Below, in pieces: positions 32,134-40,671 of a DNA stretch of 64,000 nucleotides; position 1 is the stretch's first letter, and each line of letters begins with the position of its first letter. The notes beneath the pieces are model-generated. The model was not told the origin of the DNA. It saw nothing but the letters and a program-made list of their open reading frames with translations, and searched no databases. Source of the DNA: Modicisalibacter sp033446685 (GTDB lineage Bacteria > Pseudomonadota > Gammaproteobacteria > Pseudomonadales > Halomonadaceae); NCBI RefSeq assembly GCF_033446685.1, contig NZ_JAWQLY010000003.1, positions 1 to 64,000 of the forward strand. The letters run 5' to 3'. The position numbers and the translations under genes were made by a program.

Positions 32134-33552
32134 ATGTTCGAGAGTCTCTCGGATCGTCTGTCGAAGACGCTCAAGTCGATTACCGGTCAGGCGCGACTGA
32201 CCGAGGATAACATCAAGGACACGCTGCGCGAGGTGCGCCGCGCGCTGCTCGAGGCCGACGTCGCGCTGCCGGTGGTCAAGGCGTTCATCGAGCGCGTGCG
32301 CGAGCGGGCAGTGGGTCAGGAAGTCTCGAAGAGCCTGTCGCCGGGCCAGCAGTTCGTCAAGATCGTCCAGCAGGAACTCGAGGCGATCATGGGCGAAGGC
32401 AACGTGCCGCTCGAACTCAAGACGCAGCCGTCGGTGATCCTGATGGCGGGTCTGCAGGGCGCGGGCAAGACTACCTCGGTGGCCAAGCTGGCGCGCTTCC
32501 TTCGCGAACGCGAGAAGAAGAAGGTGCTGGTGGTTTCCGCCGACGTCTACCGCCCGGCGGCAATCGATCAGCTCGAGACCCTGGCCAAGGAGGTCGAGGT
32601 CGATTTCTTCCCTTCTACCAGCGACCAGCAGCCGGTGGCGATCGCCAACGCCGCGATCAAGCACGCCAAGATCCAGTTCCACGATGTGGTGATCGTCGAT
32701 ACCGCCGGTCGCCTGCATGTCGACAGCGACATGATGGACGAGATCCAAGCGCTGCATAAGGCGTTGATGCCGCAGGAGACGCTGTTCGTCGTCGACGCCA
32801 TGACCGGCCAGGACGCCGCCAACACCGCCAAGGCCTTTCATGATGCGCTGCCGCTGACCGGGGTCGTCCTGACCAAGGCCGACGGTGATGCGCGGGGCGG
32901 GGCGGCGCTATCGGTACGCCACGTCACCGGCAAGCCGATCAAGTTCATGGGCATGGGCGAGAAGGTCGATGCCCTGGAGCCGTTCCATCCCGATCGCGTG
33001 GCGTCGCGGATCCTCGGCATGGGCGACATGCTGTCGCTGATCGAGGAGGCCGAGCGCAGCGTCGACAAGAGCAAGGCCGAGCGGCTTGCCAAGAAGGTCA
33101 AGAAGGGCGACGGCTTCGATCTCGAGGATTTCCGCGACCAGCTCCAGCAGCTCAAGAAGATGGGCGGCATGGGCGGCCTGATGAGCAAGCTGCCCGGTAT
33201 GGGGCAGATGGCCGAGGCGGCCCAGGGCCCGGGAATGGAGAAGGAGCTGGGCAAGCTCGAGGCGCTGATCAATTCGATGACCCCCAAGGAGCGCCACAAG
33301 CCGGAAGTGATCAACGGCTCGCGCAAGCGCCGCATCGCCGCCGGCGCCGGCCTGCAGGTGCCCGACCTCAATCGCCTGCTCAAGCAGCACAAGCAGATGC
33401 AGAAGATGATGAAGAAGGTCGGCAAGAAGGGCGGCATGCAGAAGATGATGCGCGGCATGGGCGGAATGCCCGGGATGGGCGGCTCAGGCGGAATGGGTGG
33501 TCCCGGCGGTATGGGAGGCATGGGCGGCCCGGGTGGTTTTCCGCGCCGCTGA
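32134..33552 (+). CDS. ffh: Signal recognition particle protein Ffh
   Basis: A 472-residue GTPase. N domain at 1-90, G domain at 95-295 with GLQGAGKTTSVAKLA, DTAGRLHVD and TKADGDARGG, and M domain at 305-440, methionine-rich for signal-sequence binding, with the SRP RNA-binding NGSRKRRIAAGAG. The C-terminal 35 residues are an unusual run of Gly, Met and Pro. It binds 4.5S RNA and delivers ribosomes to FtsY (partial gene at the right edge). Start ATG 32134; it leads into the rpsP operon region but has its own promoter. Confidence 0.97.
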   Translation: MFESLSDRLSKTLKSITGQARLTEDNIKDTLREVRRALLEADVALPVVKAFIERVRERAVGQEVSKSLSPGQQFVKIVQQELEAIMGEGNVPLELKTQPSVILMAGLQGAGKTTSVAKLARFLREREKKKVLVVSADVYRPAAIDQLETLAKEVEVDFFPSTSDQQPVAIANAAIKHAKIQFHDVVIVDTAGRLHVDSDMMDEIQALHKALMPQETLFVVDAMTGQDAANTAKAFHDALPLTGVVLTKADGDARGGAALSVRHVTGKPIKFMGMGEKVDALEPFHPDRVASRILGMGDMLSLIEEAERSVDKSKAERLAKKVKKGDGFDLEDFRDQLQQLKKMGGMGGLMSKLPGMGQMAEAAQGPGMEKELGKLEALINSMTPKERHKPEVINGSRKRRIAAGAGLQVPDLNRLLKQHKQMQKMMKKVGKKGGMQKMMRGMGGMPGMGGSGGMGGPGGMGGMGGPGGFPRR

Positions 33553-33576
33553 GCGTTTGCCGAACGCCAGGACCGC

Positions 33577-33613
33577 TACGGAAAAAGGTTTCCAACGCCG
33601 GCCGTTTTCCGTA
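33577..33613. other. Inverted repeat at the rpsP promoter
   Basis: Perfect 9-bp arms TACGGAAAA (33577-33585) and TTTTCCGTA (33605-33613) with a 19-base gap, overlapping the likely rpsP -35 and -10 boxes. It may be an operator, or a weak terminator hairpin for ffh since A and T runs border the loop. Confidence 0.45.
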
Positions 33614-33617
33614 GAAT
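33589..33617 (+). promoter_or_regulatory. Promoter of the rpsP-rimM-trmD-rplS operon
   Basis: TTTCCA (33589-33594), a 17-base spacer and TAGAAT (33612-33617), about 100 bases before rpsP. The long leader holds a hairpin at 33656-33675 (ATGACTGC, AGCC, GCAGTCAT). Confidence 0.5.
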
Positions 33618-33655
33618 GCTGCGTCTTCGTGGCAAGCTGCGCGCATGCGCGGCGA

Positions 33656-33675
33656 ATGACTGCAGCCGCAGTCAT
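33656..33675 (+). other. Leader hairpin upstream of rpsP
   Basis: A perfect 8-bp stem (ATGACTGC/GCAGTCAT, 33656-33663 with 33668-33675) with loop AGCC, 45 bases before the rpsP start. The absence of a T tract argues against a terminator. It may serve in ribosomal-protein control or mRNA stability. Confidence 0.4.
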
Positions 33676-33719
33676 CACTGTGGCGTAATTTCTGAATACA
33701 ACCGAAGGACAGTAACGCA

Positions 33720-33971
33720 ATGGTTACCATTCGTCTGGCACGGGGTGGCGCCAAGAAGCGTCCCTTCTATCATCTGGCCGTCAGCGACTCGCGCAAGTCT
33801 CGCGATGGTCGTTTCATCGAGCGCGTCGGCTTCTTCAACCCGGTCGCCCGCGGCCAGGAAGAGCGTCTGCGTGTTGATCTCGAGCGCGTCAGCCATTGGC
33901 AGAGCCTCGGAGCCCAGGTTTCCGATCGTGTCGCCGAGCTGATCAAAGAAGCCCGCAAGCAACAGGCCTGA
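33720..33971 (+). CDS. rpsP: 30S ribosomal protein S16
   Basis: An 83-residue protein of typical length with MVTIRLARGGAKKRPFYHL at the start and the VSDSRKSRDGRFIERVGFFNP signature. It is required for 30S assembly. The start at 33720 has AAGGA upstream. First gene of rpsP-rimM-trmD-rplS. Confidence 0.98.
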   Translation: MVTIRLARGGAKKRPFYHLAVSDSRKSRDGRFIERVGFFNPVARGQEERLRVDLERVSHWQSLGAQVSDRVAELIKEARKQQA

Positions 33972-33984
33972 GGCGTTGCCCGGC

Positions 33985-34536
33985 ATGCCGAGTAACGCGA
34001 AGAATGCTGCCGGTGCGCCGGACGATTATGTCGTACTGGGCAAGCTGACCAGCCCCTACGGCGTTAAGGGCTGGCTGAAGGTGTATTCGTACACCAGCCC
34101 GATGGACGGCATCCTCGAGTACCCCGAATGGGTCGTCGTACAGCGCGGCGAACGCGTGACCCGACGCCTGATTCAGGGGCGCCGTCAGGGCAAGGGCCTG
34201 GTGGCCAGCCTTGAGGGCATCGATTCGCGGGAGCAGGCCGAACTGCTGGCGGGGGCGGAGATCCTGCTGCCCAAGCAGACGCTGCCGACGCTCGATGCCG
34301 GTGATTACTATTGGTATCAGCTCGAGGGCCTGCGGGTCGTGACCCTGCAGGACGTCGATCTGGGCTACGTGAATTACCTGTTCGAGACCGGCGCCAACGA
34401 TGTCCTGGTGGTTCAGGGCGACGAGCGCAGCCTCGATGGCAAGGAGCGGTTGTTGCCGTTTTTGCCCGACGAGGTGATTCGCGAGGCGGATCTCGAAGCC
34501 GGCCGGCTGACGGTCGACTGGGATCCGGATTTCTAG
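33985..34536 (+). CDS. rimM: Ribosome maturation factor RimM
   Basis: A 183-residue protein. The N-terminal RimM beta-barrel (VVLGKLTSPYGVKGWLKVYS) is followed by a PRC-barrel domain (YYWYQLEGLRVVTLQDVDLG, LLPFLPDEVI near the end). It binds S19 and assists 30S head maturation. The start is uncertain: ATG 33985 is chosen, 13 bases after the rpsP stop; a TTG at 33976 is in frame but sits only two bases from GAGG. Confidence 0.95.
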   Translation: MPSNAKNAAGAPDDYVVLGKLTSPYGVKGWLKVYSYTSPMDGILEYPEWVVVQRGERVTRRLIQGRRQGKGLVASLEGIDSREQAELLAGAEILLPKQTLPTLDAGDYYWYQLEGLRVVTLQDVDLGYVNYLFETGANDVLVVQGDERSLDGKERLLPFLPDEVIREADLEAGRLTVDWDPDF

Positions 34537-34600
34537 CATCGGGGCTGCCCGGTCGAGCGACGGGCCCGAATGCGTCGCTCAGGGGCGCTATGGATCTGCC

Positions 34601-35392
34601 GTGTGGATTGGTGTCGTCTCACTGTTTCCGGGCATGTTCGAAGCCGTGACCGGCTTCGGGGTGACCGGCCGAGCGGTTAGCCAGGGGCTTCTGGACATCG
34701 AGTTCTGGAACCCGCGGGATTACGCCACGGACCGCCATCGCACGGTCGACGACCGGCCTTACGGCGGCGGCCCGGGGATGCTGATGAAGGTCGCCACGCT
34801 GCGCCAGGCGATTCATGCGGCGCGCGAGCGGGGTGAGCGACGCTTCGGCGCTACGCCCAAGGTGGTCTACCTGTCGCCGCAGGGCCGGCCGCTGGACCAG
34901 CGCGGCGTGCAGGAGTTGGCGGCCAGCGGCCCCCTGGTGCTGGTCGCGGGACGTTATGAAGGCATCGATGAACGCGTCGTGGAAAGCGACATCGATGAAG
35001 AGGTCTCGATCGGCGACTACGTGCTGAGCGGCGGCGAGCTACCGGCGATGGTGCTGATCGATGCGGCGGCCCGCCTGGTGCCGGGGGTGCTCGGCCATCA
35101 GGGGTCCGCCGTTGAGGACTCGTTCAGCGATGGTTTGCTGGACTGTCCGCACTATACTCGTCCCGAGACGATCGACGGGCGTCAGGTGCCGGACGTGCTG
35201 CTCAGCGGCAACCACGAAATGATTCGCCGCTGGCGCCTCAAGCAGTCGTTGGGGCGCACCTGGCTCAGGCGCCCCGAGTTGTTGCAGAATCAGGCGTTGA
35301 ACGCCGAGCAGCGTGAACTGCTCGAGGCCTTCATCGCCGAATACGCCGACCCGGCGGAGGAGCGTGGCCCGGGGCCGGTCGAGACCGGCTAG
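34601..35392 (+). CDS. trmD: tRNA (guanine-37-N1)-methyltransferase TrmD
   Basis: A 263-residue SPOUT methyltransferase. PYGGGPGMLMKVATL is at 48-62, the trefoil-knot SAM-binding region at about 85-140 (SPQGRPLDQ, GRYEGIDERV, SIGDYVLSGGELPAM) and the C-terminal tRNA-binding domain has SGNHEMIRRWRLKQSLGRTW. It methylates G37 of tRNAs to prevent frameshifting. The start is GTG at 34601; no clear ribosome binding site is visible, so coupling or a structured leader is possible. Confidence 0.96.
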   Translation: MWIGVVSLFPGMFEAVTGFGVTGRAVSQGLLDIEFWNPRDYATDRHRTVDDRPYGGGPGMLMKVATLRQAIHAARERGERRFGATPKVVYLSPQGRPLDQRGVQELAASGPLVLVAGRYEGIDERVVESDIDEEVSIGDYVLSGGELPAMVLIDAAARLVPGVLGHQGSAVEDSFSDGLLDCPHYTRPETIDGRQVPDVLLSGNHEMIRRWRLKQSLGRTWLRRPELLQNQALNAEQRELLEAFIAEYADPAEERGPGPVETG

Positions 35393-35558
35393 AGCGAACG
35401 CCACGCGTCACCCATATACTCGTTCCCGCGTCGTCGAGCGTCGGGATCACACGCCAGGCGGGCGTAGCGCGGTCGCGAAACGATCGCAGCGAAATGCGCA
35501 CAGACATCAAGCGTGTCGATGCGCCCGCCGGCAAGAACATCAGTCAAGGAGTTGCATC

Positions 35559-35915
35559 ATGAGTAGCAAGAACAAGGTGATCCAGGCACTCGAGGCCGAG
35601 CAGATGGAAAAGGCCGTCCCGGAATTCTCCCCCGGTGACACCGTCGTCGTGCAGGTCAAGGTCGTCGAAGGTACGCGCGAGCGTCTCCAGGCCTTCGAAG
35701 GCGTGGTGATCGGCAAGCGCAACCGCGGCCTGAACTCCGCCTTCACCGTGCGCAAGGTATCCCACGGCGTCGGCGTCGAGCGTACCTTCCAGACCTACAG
35801 CCCGCAGGTGGCCACCATCGAGGTCAAGCGTCGCGGTGACGTACGCCAGGCCAAGCTCTACTACCTCCGCGAGCGCAGCGGCAAGTCGGCGCGCATCAAG
35901 GAAAAGCTGGCCTGA
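35559..35915 (+). CDS. rplS: 50S ribosomal protein L19
   Basis: A 118-residue protein with the L19 signatures FSPGDTVVVQVKVVEGTRER and FQTYSPQVATIEVKRRGDVR. It sits at the 30S-50S interface. AAGGAG lies eight bases before ATG 35559. It follows trmD by 166 bp, longer than in E. coli, and ends at a strong terminator. Confidence 0.98.
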   Translation: MSSKNKVIQALEAEQMEKAVPEFSPGDTVVVQVKVVEGTRERLQAFEGVVIGKRNRGLNSAFTVRKVSHGVGVERTFQTYSPQVATIEVKRRGDVRQAKLYYLRERSGKSARIKEKLA

Positions 35916-35940
35916 TAAGCCCGCTTCAGCGAGCCACGCG

Positions 35941-35975
35941 ACCCCGTCGCCGCATCATGCGGGGCGGGGTTTTTC
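35941..35975 (+). terminator. Terminator of the rpsP operon
   Basis: A GC-rich stem of about 14 bp with one bulge (ACCCCG...GCAT against ATGCGGGGCGGGGT) with a short loop and a T run, 26 bases after the rplS stop. Confidence 0.85.
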
Positions 35976-36025
35976 ATATCTGGCCCCTGCGTACCGGGCC
36001 CGTTGCGACGGTATAGGACGACACC

Positions 36026-36928
36026 ATGGGCGGTGACGATGACGACTCGCAGCTGATCGATGCCTTTCTCGACGCCCTGTGGCTCGACCAGGGCGCCAGC
36101 GAGCATACGCTGAGCGCTTATCGTCATGACCTGCTGGCCTGGTGCACGTGCCTGGCACAGCGCCGCGTCGGACTGCTCGAGCCGGGAGGCGAGGCGTTGC
36201 CCGACTGGCTGGACGCGCGGCGCGAGACGGGCTATCAGTTGCGCAGCAACGCGCGGCTGTTGTCGAGTCTCAGGCGTTTCTACCGCTGGGCGCTGGCCCA
36301 GGGATTGTGCGATGCTGATCCGCTGACGGAAGTACGCCTGCCGCGGGTGCACGCCAAGTTGCCCGACACCCTCGACGAGGCCGAGGTCGAGCGACTGCTA
36401 GAGGCGCCCGACGTCGATACGCCGCTGGGGCTGCGCGACCGGGCGATGCTCGAGCTGCTGTACGCCTGCGGGCTGCGCGTCTCGGAACTCGTCGGCCTGC
36501 GCCAGGACAGCGTCAATCTGCGCCAGGGCGTGGTGCGGGTGCTGGGCAAGGGCGACAAGGAGCGTCTGGTGCCGATGGGCGAGGAGGCCCAGCGCTGGAC
36601 CGAGCGCTATCTGCGCGGCGGGCGCGGCCAGTTGATGGATGACATTCGCCAGGCGCCGTTGTTTCCGGGACGCCGCGACGGCTTCATGACCCGCCAGACC
36701 TTCTGGCACCGCATCAAGCATTACGCGCGCCTGGCCGGGATCGATAAACCGCTGTCGCCGCACACGCTGCGCCATGCTTTCGCCACGCACTTGTTGAATC
36801 ATGGGGCCAACCTGCGGGTCGTACAGCTGTTGCTGGGACATAGCGACCTATCGACCACGCAGATCTATACCCATGTGGCACAGGCGCGCCTGGAGGCGCT
36901 GCACGCCGAACACCATCCTCGAGGTTGA
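36026..36928 (+). CDS. xerD: Site-specific tyrosine recombinase XerD
   Basis: A 300-residue recombinase (E. coli 298). The SAM-like N-terminal domain (about 8-95) and catalytic domain (115-295) carry Arg in ACGLRVSEL, Lys in LGKGDKER, HTLRHAF, GHSDLSTTQIYTHV with the nucleophilic Tyr. With XerC it resolves chromosome dimers at dif. The start at 36026 has AGGA upstream. The xerD-dsbC-hom-thrC-recJ order supports XerD rather than XerC or an integrase. Confidence 0.95.
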   Translation: MGGDDDDSQLIDAFLDALWLDQGASEHTLSAYRHDLLAWCTCLAQRRVGLLEPGGEALPDWLDARRETGYQLRSNARLLSSLRRFYRWALAQGLCDADPLTEVRLPRVHAKLPDTLDEAEVERLLEAPDVDTPLGLRDRAMLELLYACGLRVSELVGLRQDSVNLRQGVVRVLGKGDKERLVPMGEEAQRWTERYLRGGRGQLMDDIRQAPLFPGRRDGFMTRQTFWHRIKHYARLAGIDKPLSPHTLRHAFATHLLNHGANLRVVQLLLGHSDLSTTQIYTHVAQARLEALHAEHHPRG

Positions 36929-36931
36929 ATC

Positions 36932-37693
36932 ATGCATCGAACGTCACGCACTCTGCTAGCCGGCCTGTTGGCTGTCGCCACTCTGTCGATCGCGGCGCTC
37001 TCCCAGGCGGCGACGCCCGAGGCCGACGCGCTCGCCGAGAAACTCACGGTCAAGGGCGAGCCGATGCCGGTCGAGCGGGTCAGCGAGACCCCGCTGGAGG
37101 GCATCTACGAAGTGCGCCTGAAAAGCGGTGAAACCTTCTACAGCAATGCCGCCGGCGATCACTTCATCGTCGGCGAGCTGATCGCCAATCGCCCGGAAGG
37201 CCTGGTCAACCTGACCCAGCAGGCCAATAACGCCGAGCGTGCCGAACGGCTGGCCGCCGTGCCCGAAGACGAACGCATCATCTTCCGCGGCAGCGAGAAG
37301 CCCCGGGCCGTCATCCAGGTATTCACCGACGTCACCTGTCCGTACTGCCGCAAGTTCCACGAGGAAGTGCCGCGGCTCAACGAGATGGGCATCGAGGTTC
37401 AATACCTGGCCTTTCCGCGCAGCGGCCTGCAGTCCGACGGCGCACGCCAGCTCGCCCAGGTGTGGTGCGCCGCCAATCCCGCCGAGGCGCTGAGCGCGGC
37501 CAAGCGTGGCGATACGCTGAGCAACGCCCCCGACTGCGACAATCCGGTCCCGGAGCAGTATCATCTGGGGCTCGAGCTGGGCGTGCAGGGCACACCCGCC
37601 ATCGTGCTGCCCGACGGGCGCATGGTGCCGGGCTACGTCCCCGCCGAGCGGCTGGCCAACATGCTTGGCCTCGACACACGCAAGTCCGGCTGA
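36932..37693 (+). CDS. dsbC: Thiol:disulfide interchange protein DsbC
   Basis: A 253-residue periplasmic isomerase. A signal peptide (about 1-27) ends in SQAA. The N-terminal dimerisation domain (30-90) is followed by a thioredoxin domain with the CPYC active site at 136-139 and the cis-Pro loop GTPAIV. A second Cys pair (in VWCAANPA and APDCDN) matches the structural disulfide of DsbC. It reshuffles wrong disulfides in the periplasm, kept reduced by DsbD. It starts three bases after xerD. Confidence 0.94.
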   Translation: MHRTSRTLLAGLLAVATLSIAALSQAATPEADALAEKLTVKGEPMPVERVSETPLEGIYEVRLKSGETFYSNAAGDHFIVGELIANRPEGLVNLTQQANNAERAERLAAVPEDERIIFRGSEKPRAVIQVFTDVTCPYCRKFHEEVPRLNEMGIEVQYLAFPRSGLQSDGARQLAQVWCAANPAEALSAAKRGDTLSNAPDCDNPVPEQYHLGLELGVQGTPAIVLPDGRMVPGYVPAERLANMLGLDTRKSG

Positions 37694-37770
37694 GAGCGGA
37701 CGCGTTGGACACAGTGATCGGTCGCCAAGGCCGGATCGAGATCATCCATACAAGATAGGGGAGCACGACG

Positions 37771-39087
37771 TTGAAACCGGTGAGAGTGGGGATCTGTGGA
37801 CTGGGGACCGTCGGTAGCGGCACGTTCAATGTACTGATGCGCAATGCCGACGAGATTGCACGTCGCGCGGGGCGGCCGATCGTCATTGAGCAGGTCGCGG
37901 CGCGGCGCGACAATCCCGATTGCGACACCACCGGGGTCAAGGTCACCGCCGATATCTTCGAGGTGGCGCAAAACCCCGACGTCGACGTGCTGGTCGAGCT
38001 GATCGGCGGCTACGACGTCGCCCGCGAGCTGGTGCTGACGGCGATCAGCAACGGCAAGCATGTGGTCACCGCCAACAAGGCGCTGATCGCCGTGCACGGC
38101 AACGAGATATTCCGGGCCGCTCACGACAAGGGCGTGATCGTCGCCTTCGAGGCGGCGGTGGCCGGCGGCATCCCGGTGATCAAGTCGATTCGTGAAGGCC
38201 TGGGCGCCAACTGCATCGAGTGGCTGGCGGGCATCATCAACGGCACCGGCAACTACATCCTCACCCACATGCGCGACGAGGGCCGGGCCTTCGAGGACGT
38301 GCTCGCCGAGGCCCAGGCGCTGGGCTACGCCGAGGCCGACCCGACCTTCGACGTCGAGGGCATCGACGCCGCCCACAAGCTGACCATCCTCGCCTCGATC
38401 GCCTACGGCGTGCCGCTGCAGTTCGAGAAGGCCTACACCGAGGGCATCTCGCGGATCACCGCCGAGGACGTCGATCAGGCCGACAACCTGGGTTACATCA
38501 TCAAGCACCTGGGGATATCCAAGCGCACCGATGCCGGGCTCGAACTGCGCGTGCACCCCACGCTGATCCCCAAGGAGCGGCTGCTGGCCAGCGTTCACGG
38601 CGTCAAGAACGCCATCGCGGTGATGGGCGACGCCGTCGGCCCGACGCTCTACTACGGCGCCGGTGCCGGCGCCGAGCCGACAGCCTCGGCGGTGGTCGCG
38701 GACCTGCTCGATGTGGCTCGCGACATCGCCACCGAGCATCATTACCGGGTGCCCTACCTGGCCTTCAGCGGCATCACCGAGGGCGACGACAGCCTGCCGA
38801 TCCTGCCGATGGAGGACATCGTCACCGCCTACTACCTGCGGCTGCTGGCGGTGGATCGTCCCGGGGTGCTGGCGCGGGTGGCGACGATCCTCTCCGAGCA
38901 GGGCATCTCGATCGAGGCGATCATCCAGAAGGAAGCCACCGAGGGCGAGCTGGTGCCGATCATCCTGCTCACCCATCGTACCCGCGAGAAACAGATGAAC
39001 GAGGTGATCCGCCAGCTCGAGTCGTTGTCGGACATCGCCGGCCCGGTCACGCGGATCCGCGTGGAAAGCCTCAACGAAGACGAATAA
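37771..39087 (+). CDS. hom: Homoserine dehydrogenase
   Basis: A 438-residue monofunctional enzyme. NAD(P)-binding VGICGLGTVGSGTFNVL is at 5-21, the catalytic domain (140-310) has NGTGNYILTHM and AEADPTFDVEGIDAAHK, and a C-terminal ACT domain (355-430, DRPGVLARVATILSEQGISIE) confers threonine feedback control. It reduces aspartate semialdehyde to homoserine. The start is TTG at 37771 with GGGGAG seven bases upstream. It is followed by a heptamer repeat and thrC. Confidence 0.96.
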   Translation: MKPVRVGICGLGTVGSGTFNVLMRNADEIARRAGRPIVIEQVAARRDNPDCDTTGVKVTADIFEVAQNPDVDVLVELIGGYDVARELVLTAISNGKHVVTANKALIAVHGNEIFRAAHDKGVIVAFEAAVAGGIPVIKSIREGLGANCIEWLAGIINGTGNYILTHMRDEGRAFEDVLAEAQALGYAEADPTFDVEGIDAAHKLTILASIAYGVPLQFEKAYTEGISRITAEDVDQADNLGYIIKHLGISKRTDAGLELRVHPTLIPKERLLASVHGVKNAIAVMGDAVGPTLYYGAGAGAEPTASAVVADLLDVARDIATEHHYRVPYLAFSGITEGDDSLPILPMEDIVTAYYLRLLAVDRPGVLARVATILSEQGISIEAIIQKEATEGELVPIILLTHRTREKQMNEVIRQLESLSDIAGPVTRIRVESLNEDE

Positions 39088-39091
39088 CTTC

Positions 39092-39140
39092 AGCTACGAG
39101 CTACGAGCTACGAGCTACGAGCTACGAGCTACGAGCTACG
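39092..39140 (+). repeat. Heptamer tandem repeat (AGCTACG x7) between hom and thrC
   Basis: Seven perfect copies of AGCTACG starting five bases after the hom stop, then a decayed tail (39141-39175) of related AGC/GCTCG/AGCTTG words. No ORF or promoter is recognisable inside. Such simple heptamer arrays are prone to slippage and vary between strains. Confidence 0.95.
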
Positions 39141-39188
39141 AGCGCTCGAAGCTTGAGGCTCGCAGCTCGTCACTCACGGAGTGAATAC

Positions 39189-40583
39189 ATGCGCTACATC
39201 AGCACGCGTGGGCAGGCGCCCGCGCTTAACTTCGAAGACGTGGTACTCACCGGCATGGCCAGCGATGGCGGGCTCTACGTGCCCGAGAGCGTGCCGACGC
39301 TATCCCGCGACGAGCTCGCGGCGATGGCCGGGCTGTCCTACGCCGAGATCGCCTTCCGGGTGATGAAGCCGTTCGTCGGCGGCGAGATCGACGACGCGAC
39401 CTTCCGCGACATCGTCCGCGACGCCTACGCGACGTTCAGTCACGAGGCAGTGGTGCCGCTCAATCAGCTCGACAGCAATCACTTCCTGCTCGAGCTGTTC
39501 CACGGCCCGACCCTGGCGTTCAAGGATGTCGCCCTGCAACTGCTCGGCCGGATCCTCGATCACTTCCTCATCAAGCGCGGCGAGCGCGCGGTGATCATGG
39601 GTGCCACCTCCGGCGATACCGGCTCGGCGGCGATCGAGGGCTGCCGGCATTGCGACAACCTCGACATCTTCATCCTGCACCCGCACAACCGCGTCTCGGA
39701 AGTGCAGCGCCGGCAGATGACCTCGGTACTCGCCGACAACGTCTTCAACATCGCCATCGAGGGCAACTTCGACGACGCCCAGGCGATGGTCAAGGCCAGC
39801 TTCGCCGATCAGGCATTTCTCAACGGCACGCGGCTGGTGGCGGTCAACTCGATCAACTGGGCGCGGATCATGGCCCAGGTCGTCTACTACGTCGCCGCCG
39901 GCGTGGCGCTCGGTGCGCCGCATCGCGAGATCAGCTTCTGCGTGCCCTCGGCCAACTTCGGCAACGTCTTCGCCGGCTACATGGCCTACAAGATGGGGCT
40001 GCCGGTCAAGCAGTTCGTGATCGCCACCAACGCCAACGACATCCTGCACCGCACGCTCGCCGACAACGACTTCGCCAAGCGTGAACTCGCGGCGACCCTG
40101 GCGCCGTCGATGGACATCGTGGTGTCGTCGAACTTCGAGCGGCTGCTGTTCGACGCCTACGAGCACGACGGCGATGCGGTACGCGCGTTGCTCGAACGCT
40201 TCCAGCAAGAGCCCGCCGCGCTGGCCGAGGCGCCGCTGGCCCGGTTGCGCGAGAAATTCGCCAGCCATAGCGTCGACGACGCGACGATTCTCGAGGTGAT
40301 TCGCGAGGCGCACCATCGCACCAAGGAGCTGCTCGACCCGCATACCGCCACCGGCTACCGCGCCGCCGAGGTCTGCCGGGCGGACGCCGCCACGCCGATG
40401 ATCACCCTGGCCACCGCGCATCCGGCCAAGTTCGCCGATGCGGTGGTCAAGGCCGGTTTTTCCGGCGTGCCCCTACCGGCGCACATGGACGACCTGCTCG
40501 AGCGTGAGGAGCGCTACACGGTGCTGCCGGCCGAGCTGGCCGCGGTACAGGCCTTCGTCGCCGACAATCGCCGCACGCCGTAA
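39189..40583 (+). CDS. thrC: Threonine synthase
   Basis: A 464-residue fold-type II PLP enzyme. Lys112 in FHGPTLAFKDVALQ is the Schiff-base lysine, and MGATSGDTGSAAIEG is the phosphate-binding loop. It converts O-phosphohomoserine to threonine, the end of the pathway that Hom feeds. The start at 39189 has GGAG seven bases upstream, placed just after the repeat array. The frame also runs back through hom in another phase, which is spurious. Confidence 0.96.
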   Translation: MRYISTRGQAPALNFEDVVLTGMASDGGLYVPESVPTLSRDELAAMAGLSYAEIAFRVMKPFVGGEIDDATFRDIVRDAYATFSHEAVVPLNQLDSNHFLLELFHGPTLAFKDVALQLLGRILDHFLIKRGERAVIMGATSGDTGSAAIEGCRHCDNLDIFILHPHNRVSEVQRRQMTSVLADNVFNIAIEGNFDDAQAMVKASFADQAFLNGTRLVAVNSINWARIMAQVVYYVAAGVALGAPHREISFCVPSANFGNVFAGYMAYKMGLPVKQFVIATNANDILHRTLADNDFAKRELAATLAPSMDIVVSSNFERLLFDAYEHDGDAVRALLERFQQEPAALAEAPLARLREKFASHSVDDATILEVIREAHHRTKELLDPHTATGYRAAEVCRADAATPMITLATAHPAKFADAVVKAGFSGVPLPAHMDDLLEREERYTVLPAELAAVQAFVADNRRTP

Positions 40584-40671
40584 CGCCAATCCGCCGCTCC
40601 GCGCCCTGGGCCGCCCCGCGCGGTCCGGGCCAACGCAGTTTGCAGTCGTGGCCGAGTCGCAAGGAGCCATC

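Noticed and set aside
38220..39188. Long upstream extension of the thrC frame through hom
   Set aside because: The frame is open only because of GC bias. Similarity to threonine synthase starts at 39189, with a good ribosome binding site.
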